Assembly: GCF_006517235.1 (NCBI RefSeq) | Contig: NZ_CP041188.1 | Location: forward strand, 1,674,001 to 1,738,000 | Direction of reading: 5' to 3' | DNA from: Pseudarthrobacter sp. NIBRBAC000502772 | Lineage (GTDB): Bacteria; Actinomycetota; Actinomycetes; Actinomycetales; Micrococcaceae | DNA length: 64,000 nucleotides | In this document: one piece after another, positions 15,596 through 24,213 of the stretch | How the letters are laid out: each line of letters begins with the position of its first letter | Numbering within the stretch: the first letter of the stretch is position 1 | The notes under the pieces: generated by a model | The model's input: the letters and a program-made list of their open reading frames with translations, nothing else | Databases searched by the model: none | Told to the model about the DNA's origin: nothing | Program-made: the position numbers and the translations under genes

Positions 15596-16159
15596 ATGCA
15601 GTATCCAGCCACGCACCTGGTGGTGATGGGCGTTGCCGGTTCCGGCAAGTCCACCATTGCGGCAGCGCTTTCCCAGCAGCTTGGCTGGGCCTGCGCCGAA
15701 GCGGACGAGTTCCACCCCCAGTCCAACATCGACAAGATGACCCAGGGCATTCCCCTGCAGGACGGGGACCGCTGGCCCTGGCTGCGGGAAATCCAGGACT
15801 GGATGACTGCACATGCCGCTGCCGGGAAGAGCACAGTACTCACCTGCTCCGCGCTTAAGCAGAGCTACCGTCAGCTGCTGTCCGACGCACGGGGCCGGGT
15901 CCTGTTCATCCACCTCGACGGCGGCGCCGACCTGATCGGCCAGCGCATGCAGGGCCGCGAAGGCCACTTCATGCCGTCCACACTCCTGCCCAGCCAGCTG
16001 GCCACCCTGGAACCGCTGACCGGCAACGAACTCGCCGCCGGCAGCCTCCGCCTGGACATCTCAAACTCCCCGGAGGAGATCGTCGCCGCCGTGCTTGCTG
16101 GCCTCGTGCTTCCCGCGCGTTCGGCGACGAGCGCCCACCTGGAGCCCAGCGCCTGCTGA
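15596..16159 (+). CDS. gntK: Gluconokinase
   Basis: This 187-residue P-loop kinase of the GntK type phosphorylates D-gluconate to 6-phosphogluconate, which enters the pentose phosphate pathway. It starts MQYPATHLVVMGVAGSGKST, with the Walker A motif at residues 13-20. DEFHPQSNIDKM, LTCSALKQSYR and EGHFMPSTLLPSQ follow; these are the substrate and nucleotide contact blocks of the family. The start follows GGAGG. The last dozen residues beyond the usual end are a short alanine- and serine-rich tail. gntP lies 59 bp downstream with its own ribosome site, so the two form an operon controlled by the divergent GntR. Confidence 0.95.
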   Translation: MQYPATHLVVMGVAGSGKSTIAAALSQQLGWACAEADEFHPQSNIDKMTQGIPLQDGDRWPWLREIQDWMTAHAAAGKSTVLTCSALKQSYRQLLSDARGRVLFIHLDGGADLIGQRMQGREGHFMPSTLLPSQLATLEPLTGNELAAGSLRLDISNSPEEIVAAVLAGLVLPARSATSAHLEPSAC

Positions 16160-16218
16160 GCCGGGCCTCTGCCCCCAATTTCCCCAATATTTCATTAGTT
16201 CTGTTTCAAAGGAGAACC

Positions 16219-17622
16219 ATGGTCATCGAAGGATGGACCCAGACGCTGGGCGCAGGCCCCCTGCTGCTCATCGCCGCGGCATCGATTGTTGTGCTGCTGT
16301 TCCTGATCATCAAGCTGCGGATGCACGCACTCGTCGCCCTGATCGTGATCAGCCTCGCCACCGCATTCGCCACCGGAATCCCCGCCAACCAGGTGGTTCC
16401 TGTGCTGATCAACGGGTTCGGCACCACCCTGGGCACCGTGGCGCTCCTGGTGGGACTGGGCGCCATGCTCGGCCGCATTGTTGAGACCAGCGGTGGCGCC
16501 AAGGTGCTGGCCGACTACCTGATCGGCGTGTTCGGCGAAAAGCGTGCACCGTTCGCGCTGGGCCTGGCCTCGCTGATCTTCGGCTTCCCGATCTTCTTCG
16601 ACGCCGGCCTGGTGGTTATGCTGCCCGTCGTCTTCGCCGTGGCCCACCGGCTGGGCGGGGGAGTGCTGCGCTACGGCCTCCCCGCCGCCGGCGCGTTCTC
16701 CGTGATGCACATCTTCCTGCCGCCGCACCCGGGCCCGGTCTCTGCTGCAGCCTTCTTTGATGCCAACATCGGGCTGGTCCTGATCGCCGGCCTCATCACT
16801 GCCATCCCCACCTGGTACGTCACCGCCTACCTCTTCGGAGTGTGGACCGGCAAGAAGCTGGTCCTCCCGGTGCCGGAAATCCTGGGCCACGCCAGCGCCG
16901 AAGCCGAATCCCACCCGCCGCGCTTCCGCACCATCATCGGCCTGCTGCTCCTGCCCTTGGTCCTGATCTTCATCAACACCGGCCTGAACACCCTTGCGTC
17001 CTCCGGCGTGCTGTCCGAAGAGGTCAAAAGCGAGCAGTGGTTCCAGGTCCTGCGCACCATCGGTGAAACCCCGGTGGCCCTGCTGATCGCCGTCCTGGTG
17101 GCCGTGTTTGTCCTGGGCGCCCGCCGAGGCAAGGACGCCGGCGCCATAGAGAAGCTGCTCGAATCCTCGCTGGGCCCGGTCTGCTCGGTCATCCTCATCA
17201 CCGGTGCCGGCGGCATGTTCGGCGGCGTCCTCCGTGCCTCCGGCATCGGCGCGGCACTCGCCGACGTCCTGGGAAACCTGGGCATCCCGCTGATCCTGGC
17301 AGGCTTCCTGATCTCCGCCATCCTGCGCATCGCCCAGGGTTCCGCCACCGTGGCCCTGACCACCACCGCTGGCCTCATCGCCCCGGCCGTGGCCACCGCC
17401 GGCCTGACCGGCATGCAGGTTGCCGCCCTGGTTATCGCCGTGGCAGCAGGCTCCGTGGTGGTCTCCCACGTCAACGACTCCGGCTTCTGGCTGGTGGGCC
17501 GATTCTTCGGCATGGACGTCAAGACCACCCTGCGGACCTGGACCGTGATGGAAACCCTCATCGGTGTTATGGGCTTCGCCATCGCCGCGGTGCTCTTCCT
17601 GCTCGCCGGCGTGGCGGGTTAG
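16219..17622 (+). CDS. gntP: Gluconate:proton symporter, GntP family
   Basis: This 467-residue permease has about 12-14 membrane helices. The N-terminal LLLIAAASIVVLLFLIIKLR and the block GFPIFFDAGLVVMLPVVFAV are typical of GntP. HIFLPPHPGPVSAAAFF and SVVVSHVNDSGFWLVGRFFG are further signature segments. It imports gluconate with protons for the kinase encoded just upstream. The ATG follows AAAGGAGAACC. A large hairpin ends the operon at 17652-17703. Confidence 0.95.
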   Translation: MVIEGWTQTLGAGPLLLIAAASIVVLLFLIIKLRMHALVALIVISLATAFATGIPANQVVPVLINGFGTTLGTVALLVGLGAMLGRIVETSGGAKVLADYLIGVFGEKRAPFALGLASLIFGFPIFFDAGLVVMLPVVFAVAHRLGGGVLRYGLPAAGAFSVMHIFLPPHPGPVSAAAFFDANIGLVLIAGLITAIPTWYVTAYLFGVWTGKKLVLPVPEILGHASAEAESHPPRFRTIIGLLLLPLVLIFINTGLNTLASSGVLSEEVKSEQWFQVLRTIGETPVALLIAVLVAVFVLGARRGKDAGAIEKLLESSLGPVCSVILITGAGGMFGGVLRASGIGAALADVLGNLGIPLILAGFLISAILRIAQGSATVALTTTAGLIAPAVATAGLTGMQVAALVIAVAAGSVVVSHVNDSGFWLVGRFFGMDVKTTLRTWTVMETLIGVMGFAIAAVLFLLAGVAG

Positions 17623-17651
17623 CGATCTGACTCTAGCCACGGCTGACTGAA

Positions 17652-17703
17652 GTACGACGGCGGGGCGTCTGGAGAAATTCCGGGCGCCCCGCCGTCGTCG
17701 TAC
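17652..17703. terminator. Large hairpin between gntP and the convergent TfoX-like gene
   Basis: GTACGAC plus GGCGGGGCG (from 17652) pairs with CGCCCCGCC plus GTCGTCGTAC (to 17703), a 16-bp stem with one 3-nt bulge. There is no T-run on either side, so it may act for both convergent genes. Confidence 0.7.
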
Positions 17704-17716
17704 TCCGGGTGCGCCG

Positions 17717-18094
17717 CTATTTGCGGGGTTTGGCTGCCTTGGGCGCTTTCGGCGGAAGCCCCGCGACGTACTCGAAGGCCTTCTCCACCCAGGCGCTTGC
17801 CCGCGCGTCGTCGCCCTCACCCTCGGCGTTCCACACCTCCGGCAGCCCGGTGTAGCCGCCCATGGGCCGCTCCGCCGGGCCGAACGGGACGGTCCGCTCG
17901 GTGCTTTCGAGCACCTGCCGGTCTGCGTCGGAGAGCTTCACGCCGATCGTGGAGCCGAACAGTCCGGCGAACATGTTGCCGTTGACGAAGGCGCCCAGGT
18001 TGCCGAACATCGGCTTGACCACCACCTCGGGGCTGTCCGGCACTACTGCGCGGAAGCGCTCCTTGGCTTCGTCGGACGCTTTGGCCATCTCCAT
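17717..18094 (-). CDS. TfoX/Sxy N-terminal-domain protein
   Basis: This 125-residue protein is built of the TfoX N-terminal domain only. VVVKPMFGNLGAFVNGNMFA and IGVKLSDADRQ are the conserved blocks, and a lysine/proline tail (PPKAPKAAKPRK) ends it. In Gammaproteobacteria TfoX controls competence, but single-domain actinobacterial members have no demonstrated role, so I assign no function. ATG at 18094 follows GGGAGAG; an in-frame ATG at 18088 is also possible. It is divergent from the SDR gene. Confidence 0.85.
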   Translation of the reverse strand: MEMAKASDEAKERFRAVVPDSPEVVVKPMFGNLGAFVNGNMFAGLFGSTIGVKLSDADRQVLESTERTVPFGPAERPMGGYTGLPEVWNAEGEGDDARASAWVEKAFEYVAGLPPKAPKAAKPRK

Positions 18095-18229
18095 GTCGCT
18101 CTCTCCCAGGGTTGCGGTGTGATTCCTTGTGCAGCTTATGCCCGCCGGTGCGCCGGGGACAGAATTGCCGTACCGCTAGGCTGGCAGGAGTCCGCACTCC
18201 CAGGTTCCACCCCAACCGAAGGACACCCC

Positions 18230-19048
18230 TTGACCCAACGCACCATCGTGATTACCGGCGCCAGCGACGGCATTGGCGCGGCAGCCGCGCGGACGCTGAC
18301 CCAGGCAGGCGACCGGGTGGTCGTCGTCGGCCGTTCCGAGGAGAAGACGCAGGCCATCGCGAAGGAACTCAACGCCGACTACTTCGTCAGCGACTTCGCC
18401 GAGCTGGACCAGGTCCGCACGCTCGCCGCGCAGCTGAGGGACGGCTACGACCGGATCGACGTCCTGGCCAACAACGCCGGCGGCATCATGGGCAAGCACG
18501 AGCTCACCGTGGACGGCAACGAGTCCACCTTCCAGATCAACCACCTGGCGCCGTTCCTGCTCACCGCCGAGCTGATGGACGTCCTAACCGCCAGCAACGC
18601 CAAGGTCATCAACACCGCCAGCGCGGCCAACGGCTTCGGCAAAATGGACCTCTTCGACCTCAAATCGGAGCACACCTACTCCACCAACCGCGCCTACGGC
18701 ACCGCCAAACTCGCCAACATCCTCTTCACATCCGAGCTGCACCGCCGCTTCGGCGAGCACGGAATCACGACGGCGGCGTTCCACCCGGGCGTGGTCCGCA
18801 CCAACTTCGCGGCAGAGTCCACCAGCCCCATGCGGCACGCCTACAAGACGCTGCTCAACCGCTTTATGCTCACCCCGGACCAGGGCGCCGACACCCTCCT
18901 CTGGCTCAGCAACGGCACCGCTGGCACCGACTGGATCTCCGGCGCCTACTACGCCAAGCGCGCCCTCGCCAAGGCCAACGCCCAGGCGTACGACGCCGAG
19001 CTGGCGCAGGGTTTGTGGGAGGCCAGCGAGGCGCTCGTCGCCCGCTGA
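18230..19048 (+). CDS. Short-chain dehydrogenase/reductase
   Basis: This 272-residue SDR starts at a TTG (18230) with a GAAGGA ribosome site 7 nt upstream. A longer frame from 18119 has no such site and adds sequence unlike the family. The Rossmann glycine motif is TGASDGIG near the start, NNAG follows at about residue 80, and the catalytic pair is YGTAK, with an upstream serine in NTASAANG. The retinol-dehydrogenase-like subgroup, which also has the HPGVVRTNF block, fits best. Cofactor is probably NADP, given VVGRSEEK after the second strand. The substrate is unknown. It is a single gene. Confidence 0.9.
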   Translation: MTQRTIVITGASDGIGAAAARTLTQAGDRVVVVGRSEEKTQAIAKELNADYFVSDFAELDQVRTLAAQLRDGYDRIDVLANNAGGIMGKHELTVDGNESTFQINHLAPFLLTAELMDVLTASNAKVINTASAANGFGKMDLFDLKSEHTYSTNRAYGTAKLANILFTSELHRRFGEHGITTAAFHPGVVRTNFAAESTSPMRHAYKTLLNRFMLTPDQGADTLLWLSNGTAGTDWISGAYYAKRALAKANAQAYDAELAQGLWEASEALVAR

Positions 19049-19241
19049 GTTTCCAGCCGGTGGAGGGTCACCCGAGGTAACACGCGTGCAATATGAACAA
19101 GTTCGCATGATTTTAACGAGCGTAATTCGGTGATTGTGCTAATTTCTCTCTGTTGACGTGCAGATCTTCGGTACCCGGGACGGGACAGGGGAGTGCGCCC
19201 GGCTGCCGCACACCTGCTGACCACCCCTCCTGGAGACGCCC

Positions 19242-20693
19242 GTGGAAACCCCCTCACCCCTGACGCTCGACGCGACGCCGGACCTGAAGCCCGCCGGGCC
19301 CGCGCCGGTCCAACCCGGACTCCGGAGATCCATGGGCACCAGGCACCTGGTGATGATCGCCATGGGCGGCGTCATCGGATCGGGCCTGTTCCTCAGTTCG
19401 GGCTACACCATTTCCCAGGCCGGTCCGCTGGGCGCTGTGCTCGCCTACCTGGTGGGCGCGTTTGTGGTGTACCTGGTGATGGCATGCCTGGGTGAGCTGG
19501 CCATCGCCTATCCGGTGTCCGGCGCCTTCCACATCTACGCCGCCCGCTCCATCGGGCCCGCCACCGGATTCGCCACCGCCTGGCTGTACTGGCTCTGCTG
19601 GGCGGTGGCCATCGGCTCCGAGTTCACCGCGTCCGGGCTGCTGATGCAGCGCTGGTTCCCGGACATTGCCGTGTGGATCTGGTGCCTGATTTTCGCTGCC
19701 GTGCTGTTCGGCTTCAACGCGGTGTCCGCCAAGTTCTTCGGCGAATCCGAATTCTGGTTCGCCATCATCAAAGTGGGCGCCATTATCGGCCTGATCGTCC
19801 TCGGCGGCGCCGCCCTGTTCGGTTTCCGTCCACTCAGCGACGGCGCCAGCCACCCCTTCCTCTTCGAGAACTTCAACACGGCGGGCGGCCTCTTCCCTAA
19901 CGGCTTCACCGGCGTCCTGGTCACCGTGCTCGCCGTCTTCTACGCCTTCTCGGGGTCCGAGCTGATCGGCGTGGCAGCGGGCGAAACCAAGGACCCCGCC
20001 ACCAGCATCCCCAAAGCCATGCGCACCACAGTGATCCGCCTGTTGATCTTCTTCGTCGGGGCCATCGCCGTCATCGCAGCCACCATCCCCTACAACGAAG
20101 TGGGCCTGGACGAGAGCCCGTTCGTTACTGTCTTCTCGGCCATCGGGATCCCGTTCGCCGCCGACATCATGAACTTCGTCATCATCACAGCCCTCCTCTC
20201 CGCCGGAAACAGCGGGCTCTTCTCCTGCGCCAGGATGCTCTACTCGCTGGCCGACGAAGGCCACGCGCCCCAGGCCTTCCGGCGCCTCACCCGCCGCGGC
20301 ATCCCGCTGATCGCCCTCTCGGTGAGCATGGTGGGCGGCATCGCATCGCTGGTCAGCAGCGTGGTGGCCCCGGAAACGGTGTACCTGGTGCTGGTCTCCG
20401 TGGCCGGATTCGCCGTGGTGGGGGTGTGGATGTCCATCACCGCCTCGCACTTCTTCCACCGGCGCGCCTTCGTGCGGAACGGCGGCGACGTGGGCGCCCT
20501 TGCCTACAAAGCCCCGCTGTTCCCCCTGGTGCCCATCCTGGCGTTCACACTGTGCGTCATCTCGCTGGTGGGCATCGCCCTGGACCCCAACCAGGTGGCC
20601 GCCCTCTACTTCGGCATCCCGTTCGTTGCCGCCTGCTACGCCTACTTCTACGTCCGGCACGGCCGGAAACGGCCGACGGCGGCAGTCCAGTAA
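19242..20693 (+). CDS. Amino acid permease, APC family (AAT group)
   Basis: This 483-residue permease has 12 helices. The first carries the APC motif [20 protein letters not shown], and [17 protein letters not shown] follows. [20 protein letters not shown] is the conserved loop of the AAT group, which includes AroP, LysP, GabP, AnsP and MmuP. The start is GTG behind CTGGAG. Homocysteine S-methyltransferase lies 2.5 kb downstream, so S-methylmethionine uptake (MmuP role) is a reasonable guess but is not shown by the sequence. The gene is followed by an IclR regulator on the same strand. Confidence 0.92.
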   Translation: METPSPLTLDATPDLKPAGPAPVQPGLRRSMGTRHLVMIAMGGVIGSGLFLSSGYTISQAGPLGAVLAYLVGAFVVYLVMACLGELAIAYPVSGAFHIYAARSIGPATGFATAWLYWLCWAVAIGSEFTASGLLMQRWFPDIAVWIWCLIFAAVLFGFNAVSAKFFGESEFWFAIIKVGAIIGLIVLGGAALFGFRPLSDGASHPFLFENFNTAGGLFPNGFTGVLVTVLAVFYAFSGSELIGVAAGETKDPATSIPKAMRTTVIRLLIFFVGAIAVIAATIPYNEVGLDESPFVTVFSAIGIPFAADIMNFVIITALLSAGNSGLFSCARMLYSLADEGHAPQAFRRLTRRGIPLIALSVSMVGGIASLVSSVVAPETVYLVLVSVAGFAVVGVWMSITASHFFHRRAFVRNGGDVGALAYKAPLFPLVPILAFTLCVISLVGIALDPNQVAALYFGIPFVAACYAYFYVRHGRKRPTAAVQ

Positions 20694-20789
20694 CCAGGCC
20701 GGGTCACCTGCGTAACCAGCCCGGGTCGCCGTGGAAGATTTGTCGCCGTGGAAGAATAGGGCGGGCACCGGCAGTGAGGGGTAATAAGC

Positions 20790-21557
20790 GTGGATTCGTC
20801 CGCTGAAGCGTCATCGTTGGCGCAGGGGCTCCGCATTGTCCGGCTGGTGGTTGACCGGGAGAAACGCGGGCGGCAGCTGCTGGGCGTCTCCCAGCTGTCC
20901 GCGGAGCTGGGCATGGACCAAAGCCGCGTCTCACGCCTGACGCAGGAACTGTGCGATCTGGGCCTGCTGGAGCGGGTGGACCGGGGACCGTTCCGGACCG
21001 GGCCGCGGTTCTTCAGCCTTGCCGCATCGCTGAACACTGGCTGGGTACGTGAAGCCAAGCCCGAACTCGAGTCCTTGGTTTCCGCCCTGGGGCTGCGGGC
21101 CCGGCTCTCCGTCCGGGACGGTTTCCGGGCGATCCTGTTGCGCGCTTCCAGTAACGACGCAGGCCTGGGCAGCTTCGTTGCGCCCGGCATGGTGACTCCG
21201 GTCTGGTGCACCGGCGCCGGCAGGGCCCTGCTCTGGGACCTCGACCGGCCTGCCCTGGAGCTGCTGCTGCACGAGGTGAACTTCATCGGAGTGGGCGGCC
21301 CCGGCGCCGCCCACTCCATCGATGAGGTCCGGGAGCTGATGGCCCGCGACGTGGCGCGCGGCCACATCACCTGCGACGAGGAATTTGAGCATGACATCGT
21401 GGAACTCGCAGTCCCGGTGCGTGACGCCGGCGGCAACATCCTGGCCGCACTCAGCGTGCTGGGACGCCGGGCCGAAGTGGGCGACGACGCTGCGGGCATT
21501 GCCGCTGTCCTGCGCGGCGCCGCGGACCGCCTCGGATCCTTCGCCGCCGACCGCTAA
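20790..21557 (+). CDS. IclR family transcriptional regulator
   Basis: This 255-residue protein starts at GTG 20790 behind GAGGGG. The N-terminal winged helix (about 10-75) includes LLGVSQLSAELGMDQSRVSR and LTQELCDLGLLERV. The C-terminal effector domain has GAGRALLWDLD and EEFEHDIVELAVPVRDAGGN, typical IclR blocks. It resembles the convergent IclR gene at 22248-23048 (shared SQVSR/SRVSR helix, VPVRD and final layout), so they are probably old duplicates. Its TAA at 21555-21557 adjoins the first 24-bp direct repeat. It likely controls the upstream permease. Confidence 0.87.
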   Translation: MDSSAEASSLAQGLRIVRLVVDREKRGRQLLGVSQLSAELGMDQSRVSRLTQELCDLGLLERVDRGPFRTGPRFFSLAASLNTGWVREAKPELESLVSALGLRARLSVRDGFRAILLRASSNDAGLGSFVAPGMVTPVWCTGAGRALLWDLDRPALELLLHEVNFIGVGGPGAAHSIDEVRELMARDVARGHITCDEEFEHDIVELAVPVRDAGGNILAALSVLGRRAEVGDDAAGIAAVLRGAADRLGSFAADR

Positions 21558-21581
21558 GCCTGGCTGCCTTCCCGGGGCTGG
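21558..21581. repeat. 24-bp direct repeat, left copy, bounding a one-gene segment
   Basis: GCCTGGCTGCCTTCCCGGGG plus CTGG, identical to 22255-22278. In the frame of the convergent IclR gene, this copy is preceded by TAG (21556-21554), which overlaps the TAA of the plus-strand IclR gene, as if both genes once ended here. Confidence 0.92.
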
Positions 21582-21657
21582 CCTGAAGTGAATCCATCCT
21601 TCCGAGGAGCAGCGCGATTCGTAGACCAGGGTGCCGTAGGGCAGTAGCCTTTCGTTC

Positions 21658-22230
21658 ATGGGTGGCCAATTTAACCGACCCACTGCGGGAGCCCTGCTGG
21701 TTGCGGCAGGCGCAGCCTGGGTCATCAAAGCCATGGTCATTATTACGACGGGTCAGCAGCCGGACCTTCTATTTCAAACGGGCTTGATAGTCTGCGCGGT
21801 AGGTCTATACATGCTTCTTTCCGGGTTCCAAGGACCCCGGAGGGTTCTAACAATTTTGGGGGCGGCGGCCGCTGGCGCTGCCTTCGCCGCCACAGGCGCG
21901 GCGGTGGTGATGGAAATCGTCCCCGGCGCCCAAATTTCTCGTGGTGATGCGTTCGTCTTCCCTTTCTCGGCGCTGGTGCTGCTTGGCGGAGTCGGAGTAT
22001 TCATCGCAATGGTTGCCCTTGGAATCGCCTACTACAACCCCGGCCAGCCGTTTAGGTGGACCGTCATCCCCTTGTTCGCGGCGCTAATGCCGGCACCCGC
22101 TGCTTTGACCGGGTTCATCCATGCAGAGTTTCCAATTCTTCTCATCGGACTTTCTTGGGCCACTGCCGGAGCGGTAATCGCCGTTCGGGAAACCGAGAAG
22201 TCCAGTCTGGCCGGGAACACAGGGCCCTAG
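21658..22230 (+). CDS. Hypothetical membrane protein inside the direct-repeat segment
   Basis: This 190-residue protein has about five to six hydrophobic segments: ALLVAAGAAWVIKAMVII, LIVCAVGLYMLL, AAAAGAAFAATGAAVVM, FPFSALVLLGGVGVFIAMVA and LLIGLSWATAGAVIAV. I do not recognise the family. The codon choice is more A/T-tolerant than neighbouring genes (TTT, ATT, CTA, GTA are used), and no clear ribosome site precedes the ATG, so an alternative start is possible. It lies between two identical 24-bp direct repeats separating two convergent IclR genes, which suggests arrival as a unit. No integrase or transposase is present. Confidence 0.7.
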   Translation: MGGQFNRPTAGALLVAAGAAWVIKAMVIITTGQQPDLLFQTGLIVCAVGLYMLLSGFQGPRRVLTILGAAAAGAAFAATGAAVVMEIVPGAQISRGDAFVFPFSALVLLGGVGVFIAMVALGIAYYNPGQPFRWTVIPLFAALMPAPAALTGFIHAEFPILLIGLSWATAGAVIAVRETEKSSLAGNTGP

Positions 22231-22247
22231 GCACTGCTTCCTCCGTT

Positions 22248-23048
22248 CTAGGAGGCCTGGCTGCCTTCCCGGGGCTGGTCGCTGTCCGGGTGCTGGAAGC
22301 CAAGCCTGGCCTCCAGCCAGCGTCCCTGCTCCAGCAGTGCCGCCGCGAACTCGGTCCGGCGCGGCTCCAGGCGTGCCCTGGTGCCCACGATCTGCAGCGC
22401 CGCCGCCACGTCCCCTTTGAAATCCCGGACGGGAACGGCCAGCGAATAGAGCCCCGGCTCCGCTTCCTGATCCACCACTGAATAACCCCGCACCCGCGCC
22501 GCAGCCAGCCGCCCGAGGAAATCGCCGACGTCGGACGGGGTATTGGGGCCGTGCCGCACAAAGTCCATGTCGGCGAAAACGGTCCGTACTTCGGTTTCCG
22601 ACGACTCCCACAGCACAGCCTGGCCGGCGTCGCTGCAGTACGCGGGGTAGGGCCTTCCCAGCCATGAGCCCACCAGGTTGCTGCTGGCGGGAACGCTTTC
22701 GCCGATGGTCACGGTGCTCTCGCCGTGCAGCACGCCCAGGAAGCACCCCTCGTCCGTGTCGCGGGCCAGCCGGTCCAGTGCCACTGCGCCGTCTGTGTGC
22801 AGCCTCTGCGCGGTCAGTTGCTGGGCATCGGTCAGGATGGACCAGTCCAGGGTGTAGGTGCGCTCGCCGGTCCGGCCGAGGAAACCCTCCTGCTCACCGG
22901 TGCGGAGGTTCCGCGACACCTGGCTGCGGTCTTTGGCCAGGTCCGCGGCGATCCCCGCCACCGTCCCGCCCGGAAGTCCGGCCTCATGCCGTGCACCCAG
23001 GGCCAGGATGGCCAGCATGCCGCGGCCCATGCTGGAGGTTTTCGACAT
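22248..23048 (-). CDS. IclR family transcriptional regulator
   Basis: From MSKTSSMGRGMLAILALG, this is 266 residues. The winged helix contains GIAADLAKDRSQVSRNLRTG. The effector domain has PAYCSDAGQAVLWESS and LYSLAVPVRDFKGDVAAALQ. It is divergent from the homocysteine S-methyltransferase gene with 127 bp between them and probably controls it. The last codons lie in the right 24-bp direct repeat. Compared with the left copy, the protein has gained one terminal residue (…SQAS versus …SQA). A longer frame to 23300 overlaps the divergent gene and is not used. Confidence 0.87.
   Translation of the reverse strand: MSKTSSMGRGMLAILALGARHEAGLPGGTVAGIAADLAKDRSQVSRNLRTGEQEGFLGRTGERTYTLDWSILTDAQQLTAQRLHTDGAVALDRLARDTDEGCFLGVLHGESTVTIGESVPASSNLVGSWLGRPYPAYCSDAGQAVLWESSETEVRTVFADMDFVRHGPNTPSDVGDFLGRLAAARVRGYSVVDQEAEPGLYSLAVPVRDFKGDVAAALQIVGTRARLEPRRTEFAAALLEQGRWLEARLGFQHPDSDQPREGSQAS
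22255..22278. repeat. 24-bp direct repeat, right copy
   Basis: Identical to 21558-21581. It contains the final codons of the minus-strand IclR gene. The distance between the two copies is 697 bp, start to start. Confidence 0.92.
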
Positions 23049-23175
23049 AGGCCAGAGTCTAATGGAGTTGCCGGATCCGGGCCGGTCATAGTTCGCCACG
23101 CTCGTTAAAAGCATTTCAAATTGCCTATGATGAACAACATATTCCTTCCCTCCATCGACTTCCGGAGTTCCTGCC

Positions 23176-24135
23176 ATGCCCCGCAACACCACGCTGTCCC
23201 GCCTGCTTGATGCCGGAGCGCACCTGATCGCGGACGGCGCCCTCGCCACCGAACTTGAGGCGCGCGGCTGCAGCCTGGATGACCCGCTGTGGTCGGCCAA
23301 GGTCCTGCTGGAGCAGCCGCAGCTGATCCGCGATGTGCACCGGGACTACTTCGAGGCCGGCGCCAACGTGGCCACCACCGCCAGCTACCAGGCCACCCCG
23401 CTGGGGTTCGCCCAGCGCGGGCTTTCCGAGGACGCGGCACTGGACCTGGTCAGGCTCTCGGTCCGGCTGGCGGATGATGCCCGGCGCGAACACTTTGCCC
23501 GGCATCCGCAGGCCGGGCCGCTGCTGGTCGCTGGCTCCGTGGGCCCCTATGGCGCCTACCTCGCGGACGGCTCTGAGTACCGCGGGGACTACGTCCTGGA
23601 CGCCGAGGCCTTCAAGGATTTCCACCGCCCCCGCATAGCTGCCCTGGTGGAGGCCGGAGCCGATTTCCTGGCCTGCGAGACGCTGCCGTCCTTCGCAGAA
23701 GCAGAGGCGCTGCTGGCACTGACCGTGGAGTTCGACGTCGAATCCTGGTTCTCCTTCTCGCTGCGGGACGGTGCGCACATCAGCGACGGCACTCCGTTGG
23801 CTGCGGCAGCTGAGCTCTGCGGGTCCGAGCCCCGGGTGGTGGCCGTGGGCGTGAACTGTGTACCGCTGCATCTGGTTCCGGCCGCCCTGACAGCCCTCGG
23901 CCAGGCGGGTTCCAAACCGCTGGTCACGTATCCGAACTCCGGCGAAAGTTACGACGCCACCACTAAGACCTGGGCACCCTTATCAGAGCGTGCCGCTGAA
24001 GCGGGCGAGTCCCGGCCCGAAGGCCTTGCCGCCGGAGCCGGTCCCTGGCGCGAGCTCGGTGCCCGCATCGTGGGAGGCTGTTGCCGCACCACTCCCCGGG
24101 ACGTTGCCGCCCTCGCCGCCGCCCGCCCCGCCTAG
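23176..24135 (+). CDS. mmuM: Homocysteine S-methyltransferase
   Basis: This 319-residue TIM-barrel enzyme moves a methyl group from S-methylmethionine (or SAM) to homocysteine, giving methionine. The N-terminal IADGALATELEARGCSLDD is typical. VAVGVNC supplies the first zinc cysteine and GARIVGGCCRTTPRDVAAL the adjacent pair, so all three thiol ligands are present. ANVATTASYQATPLGF is a further signature. The ATG is preceded by a CCGGAG ribosome site. It is divergent from an IclR gene; an APC permease upstream may supply S-methylmethionine. Confidence 0.94.
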   Translation: MPRNTTLSRLLDAGAHLIADGALATELEARGCSLDDPLWSAKVLLEQPQLIRDVHRDYFEAGANVATTASYQATPLGFAQRGLSEDAALDLVRLSVRLADDARREHFARHPQAGPLLVAGSVGPYGAYLADGSEYRGDYVLDAEAFKDFHRPRIAALVEAGADFLACETLPSFAEAEALLALTVEFDVESWFSFSLRDGAHISDGTPLAAAAELCGSEPRVVAVGVNCVPLHLVPAALTALGQAGSKPLVTYPNSGESYDATTKTWAPLSERAAEAGESRPEGLAAGAGPWRELGARIVGGCCRTTPRDVAALAAARPA

Positions 24136-24213
24136 CACCCACCCAACTAGCTAGCAGTTAACGTCGTCATTTACGCGAATGTCGACATTAAATGCGACCT
24201 AATTGGGAAGAAT

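Noticed and set aside
16195..17820. 541-codon minus-strand frame opposite gntP
   Set aside because: Shadow of gntP; composition (His, Gln, Gly, Asp runs) is typical of antisense high-GC frames.
19049..19241. Possible SAM-type riboswitch before the APC permease
   Set aside because: No conserved S-box core or suitable stems were seen; the region is simply A/T-richer promoter DNA.
23105..23300. N-terminal extension of the minus-strand IclR gene to 23300
   Set aside because: It would overlap the divergent mmuM start and its promoter; the internal MSKTSSMGRG start fits the family length.
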